The notes below the pieces were generated by a model, which saw only the letters and a list, made by a program, of their open reading frames with translations, was not told the origin of the DNA and made no database searches. DNA of 64,000 nucleotides from Rotaria socialis (Eukaryota; Rotifera; Eurotatoria; Philodinida; Philodinidae): assembly GCA_905331475.1 (NCBI GenBank), contig CAJNYU010001567.1, positions 19,269-83,268 on the forward strand, in the 5' to 3' direction. Shown here piece after piece: positions 60,406 through 64,000 of the stretch (positions are counted from its first letter, which is position 1; every line of letters starts with the position of its first letter). The translations under genes were made by a program, and so were the position numbers.

Positions 60406-61092
60406 ATGATTAAAATGATTTCGTTTTTAACCTTATTTGGGCTTTTGATTGTCAATTATGTTTCTGCCACATGGATGAAAACGTCTAATGATCAGGTTTC
60501 TGGAGTTCATACAACGTATCATGGTGCCCACGAAGCGGGTGCATGCGAACTTCCAAAAGCCAGTTATGCTATTAGTCACTCAGTTGCACTCGGAAATATT
60601 GAGTCTTTGAAACATTTGAAGTTTCGATCTGAATTATGTGGTCATGTAATCCAAATTGACTGTGGAAATGGGCCATTGGATGTGGTTGTTATGAACTCAA
60701 ACCTTGGTGGTGGCCTAGATCTATATGCTTCGACTTGGAACAGACTCACTCATCACATGTCTCCTGGGGTCACGTCATGTAGTGCGAAGTTGAGCACTCG
60801 TAATGCTTTCAACTTTAATGGACCTCGCTGCTACTACAAACCTGATAGCCCAGCTGATAATGAGTACTATCGTAATGTTGGACTCCTGAACACCAATGGA
60901 CGTATAGTCATTAGTGCAACAATAGATAACCGTTCTGGTGAGCATCGTGGAACCAATCCGTTCTTTGCATTCGACTTCGGTCGTCCAATCAGCGTCGACA
61001 AACAAGTTGTTTTCACCTTCGAAGGCGGAGAAACTCATACAGTTTATTTGCGCGATTGTGAATATCAAGCAAACAAACAAATGTGGAGTTAA
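60406..61092 (+). CDS. Secreted expansin-like / double-psi beta-barrel protein
   Basis: A 228-aa protein. The ATG at 60406 (MIKMISF...) is chosen because it begins a clean signal peptide (cleavage near residue 21, VSA) and lies 19 bases after a splice-acceptor-like CTTTTCAG; the frame extends upstream without need. Mature residues ~45-110 follow the double-psi beta-barrel pattern of expansins and RlpA: GACEL...YAISHSVALG, then LCGHVIQIDCG, then VVVMNSN, then LDLYASTWNRL. A beta-rich C-terminal half (~120-228) contains paired cysteines (SCSAKL, RCYYK, DCEYQ). Such proteins loosen or bind polysaccharide walls. In animals they are rare and in several lineages came by horizontal transfer; that is a hypothesis here. 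The usual catalytic aspartate is not obvious. No intron was found in the coding part. Confidence 0.75.
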   Translation: MIKMISFLTLFGLLIVNYVSATWMKTSNDQVSGVHTTYHGAHEAGACELPKASYAISHSVALGNIESLKHLKFRSELCGHVIQIDCGNGPLDVVVMNSNLGGGLDLYASTWNRLTHHMSPGVTSCSAKLSTRNAFNFNGPRCYYKPDSPADNEYYRNVGLLNTNGRIVISATIDNRSGEHRGTNPFFAFDFGRPISVDKQVVFTFEGGETHTVYLRDCEYQANKQMWS

Positions 61093-61339
61093 ATCAACCA
61101 TGTAACACTTTGTTTTAAACGAAAACCCATTTGGTCTCTATTGTAAGGAACAGGATCCCTGCTTATTTATATAATAAACATGATATCGAATTTTAATCCT
61201 ATTCACTCAGTTCGCTTTTCATAACACGATCATGAACTATGTCTATCACTAAACAATTCTTAAAGAACGAAAATGAATACATGAATTAGTAGAAAATCAT
61301 GAATTTCAATCTATCAATAGCAAACATCGAAGATAAAGA

Positions 61340-63015
61340 GCTTCGTTTTTCGACACCCAGGTGGATGAATCCGGTGTTGGATCCCATCGGATCTGGTGAG
61401 ATCCAACTAGTCGAAAATATCCGATGGGATTCCTGGTTGAGGAATCAGTGACGGATCCGACAGTCGAATTCCGATGAATATTCAATGATATACGACTACA
61501 GTAACCGATGGGACTTCCGGCACTAGGATTCAAATAAAATTCCAGTCGGATCCTATCAGTCTCTTGGGAAATTGCTGCGCTCGTCTATGTGCATCTCAAA
61601 ACTTTGCTATGGGCCATACCACCACTCAGCTAATAAGATTCCTCCTAAATTATTCCCAAAAAAACAATGTCACTAGCTATTCCACAGAAACTACACCCGC
61701 TATCACCCAACACAATCCATCTCAAAATATGCAGAAAAAAATAAACAAATGCATGAAAAAATCGATTACTACATTTCTCAGAAACATACTTCCATTAAAT
61801 AAAATCAATCACATCAACTTCGCTGTCCAAGACAAGAGCATTAGTCAGAAAAAAACTGAACATTAGAAGCTCAGTAATGCAACTATGGCTGAAATAGCGC
61901 TGATTCAAACTTGAGAAAAAACGTTTTTGGAATTTTAGATAGAGTATTCGTGCTTAAATAAGGCTTAATCTAGTAAGCTTGAATAATTGTGAGATTAGTA
62001 AGTAGTTAAAAGGTGGTGTGTGTGCGTTGTTATTTCGCGGCTGTGATACGTTCGGCAGAAATGCTGCTGTGTTGAATGTGGAGTAGAAGATAGTTTCACC
62101 ATTCCCGAGCGTTTCGAAGAAAGTGGAGGCTCGTGATGCTGCTAGTTGGGAATGAAGCTGATAAACGGAGGTGACATGTACAATCATATAGACTTTTAAA
62201 ATGCACATAATCTCCCAGTTGTGACATTCGAAGCAATCTTTTATAGTTTTGGATATAACCTTAGCTAGTACCTGTCGTGGTATAGAGGAGTAGTGACTTC
62301 AGTGAGATATCTCGTCAAGTTGCGTGGTTCGTTTGGAAACTATTTTATGTTTTTTTGCAGAACCGTTAGACGCGTACTTCAGGTGGATACAGGGGAAGAA
62401 CCATTTAGTATTTTCGGTTTCGCTGAATTTGTTTTAATTGTATTTGCCGCTCAATTTCTGTATAGTGTATTAAATTATGTACTCATCGTTTGGGTCTATT
62501 GTTCAAATTAGCAGCTGCAATATATTTTTTAATTTCTTATTCTTTGGATGTTGTGTGAACTACCATGGCATCGGCGAATAGTCTACACTAAAGCATATTA
62601 TCCGGTTTTTCATCTGATCCTTCGAGATTCTATTGGAATTCAGGGGATCCGATAAGAAACAAGTGTAGGAAATCTCTTGGGATTATTAGTTTTGGAACCT
62701 GGCGTGTCCCATAGGAACATGGTGATATCTGGTAGGTTCTTATAGGAATTTTGTAGGACTGTCCGATTCATGGGATCCTACTGAGTTTGTCTATCGGGAA
62801 TTATAGGATTATCATCGGTTTCCCACTCTCGGACACGAGAAATTCATGATAACTGTTTCCCATCGGATGCTTGAAGTAAATTTCCGTCGGATTCTGACAC
62901 TGAGGATCCGACTGTAGGTCCTGAACCAGGATTCCGATGAAATTCTTATAGGATTCTATTGAAATCCGATGGGATCACACAGGAACTCTATCGGATCCTA
63001 TTGTCGGGTCGAATC
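61340..63015. mobile_element. Probable transposon with subterminal CCGATGGGA / GGATCC repeats
   Basis: From about 61340 to 61560, and again from about 62600 to 63015, short units such as GGATCC(C/G)AT, TCCGATGGGATTC and TCGGATCCTAT recur every 20-40 bases in both orientations. The outer edges (CACCCAGGTGGATGAAT on the left; the complement of ATTCGACCC..., i.e. CAGCCAAATAGATTCG, on the right) look like diverged inverted ends. The unrepeated middle (61565-62600) has two modest open frames with no recognised product. Exact ends and target duplication were not determined. Confidence 0.6.
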
Positions 63016-64000
63016 TATTTGGCTGTGAACAACTCGTATTAAAAGATGCTTTGGGGATAAAACAGTTAAAATAAAATAGAATTACTCACCATGTTTGATT
63101 ACACGGATATATTCGACTTTGATTAGTACACAATAGCGGTATACTCATGAGAATACAGACACGAAATGTTACCCTGATAATTATATAGGTTTTAGGTGTT
63201 TCATACGTCAGGTAAAAATGCAATAAAACGAGTGATTGATATTGTATTACTACCTATTACTATCAATATGAAAGTACCTGAGTCCTACATTTCTTTCGGT
63301 TAAAAACTGTACTAATAAGCTGATGGTTTGCTCCTGCTGTTCGATAGAAATTGTTGAAAAGTGACAGACAATATAGCCCAGGTCGAAAATTACGAACTGA
63401 ACTCGACAGAAAAGCACCGGAAAATGCTAGGAATTCGTAAGTAATGATTCAATGCACGAATCACGGTGCTCGTATTCCTTGCGTCGGGAATCACCGACCT
63501 GCGAAGTATCAATTTTATCAATCAATCTTTCAACAAATCACGTTAAATATTTAGGTTGTGATTCTTGATATTTAATGATAAAAGGAACCAATGAATATTA
63601 CAATATTTCATAGTATTATTCGCTTTTATTTTACATGAGTCAAGGAGTGAAGTAGCAATACTAACAATGGAGGTGTTTCAGGTGATAAGCAAAAACGTTA
63701 AAGTCTTTTATGTCAAATGAAAGCTCTCATCATGAAACTAACATGGTTAAAATATTAGCGACTGTTGGCGTACCCTTATGAAGATATTCGATTTTTCAGT
63801 GAATTTTCTCTGCACGACCGGCTTTCCCAGCAATATCATATTCTCGAATTTGAACCTGAAACTTTTTATGCATGAAGTTTTCACTGAGACTAGCTTACAG
63901 AAAAAGCATCAGAAGGTTTGGACAAACCCTCTTCGAGATATGAATCTCTCAAAATATAGACAATTTTCTATAGAAGCTGTATACTTGAGGCATCTATATT
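63016..64000. other. Intergenic stretch to window end
   Basis: No gene or repeat was recognised. Confidence 0.45.

Noticed and set aside
61564-61866. 100-codon frame inside the repeat-flanked element
   Set aside because: It starts at a non-ATG codon, is polar and Asn/Lys/Thr-rich, and matches no transposase motif.
62293-62511. 72-codon frame with a hydrophobic C-terminus
   Set aside because: No recognised family; it may be part of the transposon interior but cannot be supported as a gene.
1-64000. CRISPR arrays, rRNA genes, operons
   Set aside because: No evenly spaced identical short repeats, no rRNA signatures and no tightly packed co-directional gene runs were seen; the DNA is eukaryotic.

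Overview
The window looks like a piece of a bdelloid rotifer nuclear genome. It is AT-rich with compact eukaryotic genes: most introns are about 47-60 bp with GT..AG ends, plus a few of 0.2-1.9 kb. The gene content fits bdelloids: an arginine ADP-ribosyltransferase fused to TPR repeats behind a 'WLDAN..LIVSG' N-terminal domain, a second stand-alone copy of that domain, and a decayed member of a large EGF/7-TM receptor family. It also carries foreign-looking secreted proteins and many short non-autonomous DNA transposons. The species call is inference from content; no marker gene is present.

Layout. 1-8 kb: a small stand-alone N-terminal-domain gene (-), a GPCR pseudogene (-), a 145-bp MITE and degenerate tandem repeats. 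8-18 kb: a secreted serine beta-lactamase-like protein (+), a transposon with long inverted repeats, the ART-TPR gene (-), a cytosolic sulfotransferase (+) and a cysteine-rich CXC/zinc-ribbon protein (-). 18-27 kb: a VIT/VWA protein (-), a hAT remnant with a perfect 8-bp target duplication, a 75-aa protein (-) and a CD225/dispanin-like membrane protein (+). 28-33 kb: a complete 19-exon lysosomal alpha-mannosidase (-) and a JTB homologue (-). 34-40 kb: an arylacetamide-deacetylase-like pseudogene (-), a 220-bp MITE, PABPN1/PABP2 (+), an assembly gap inside a G/C homopolymer and a monoglyceride-lipase-like hydrolase (+). 42-55 kb: an 880-aa cytoskeleton-like protein of unknown family (+), whose third intron holds a second copy of the 145-bp MITE, and a peptide-type GPCR (+) with a 1-kb inverted-repeat element in its large intron. 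55-64 kb: a multipass TLC-like membrane protein (-), a 1.68-kb hAT element with subterminal GAGCG palindromes, an expansin-like secreted protein (+) and a probable transposon with subterminal GGATCC/CCGATGGGA repeats.

Most genes are unrelated single-copy cell functions (lysosome, mRNA tailing, sulfation, signalling), not a pathway cluster. All spliced models given here were joined by hand, and every junction was checked for reading phase. The unusual content is the bdelloid-type ART system and its orphan sensor-like domain, the two pseudogenes in different stages of decay, and at least eight distinct non-autonomous DNA elements, three of which sit inside introns or nest in one another. No rRNA, convincing tRNA, CRISPR array or operon was seen.
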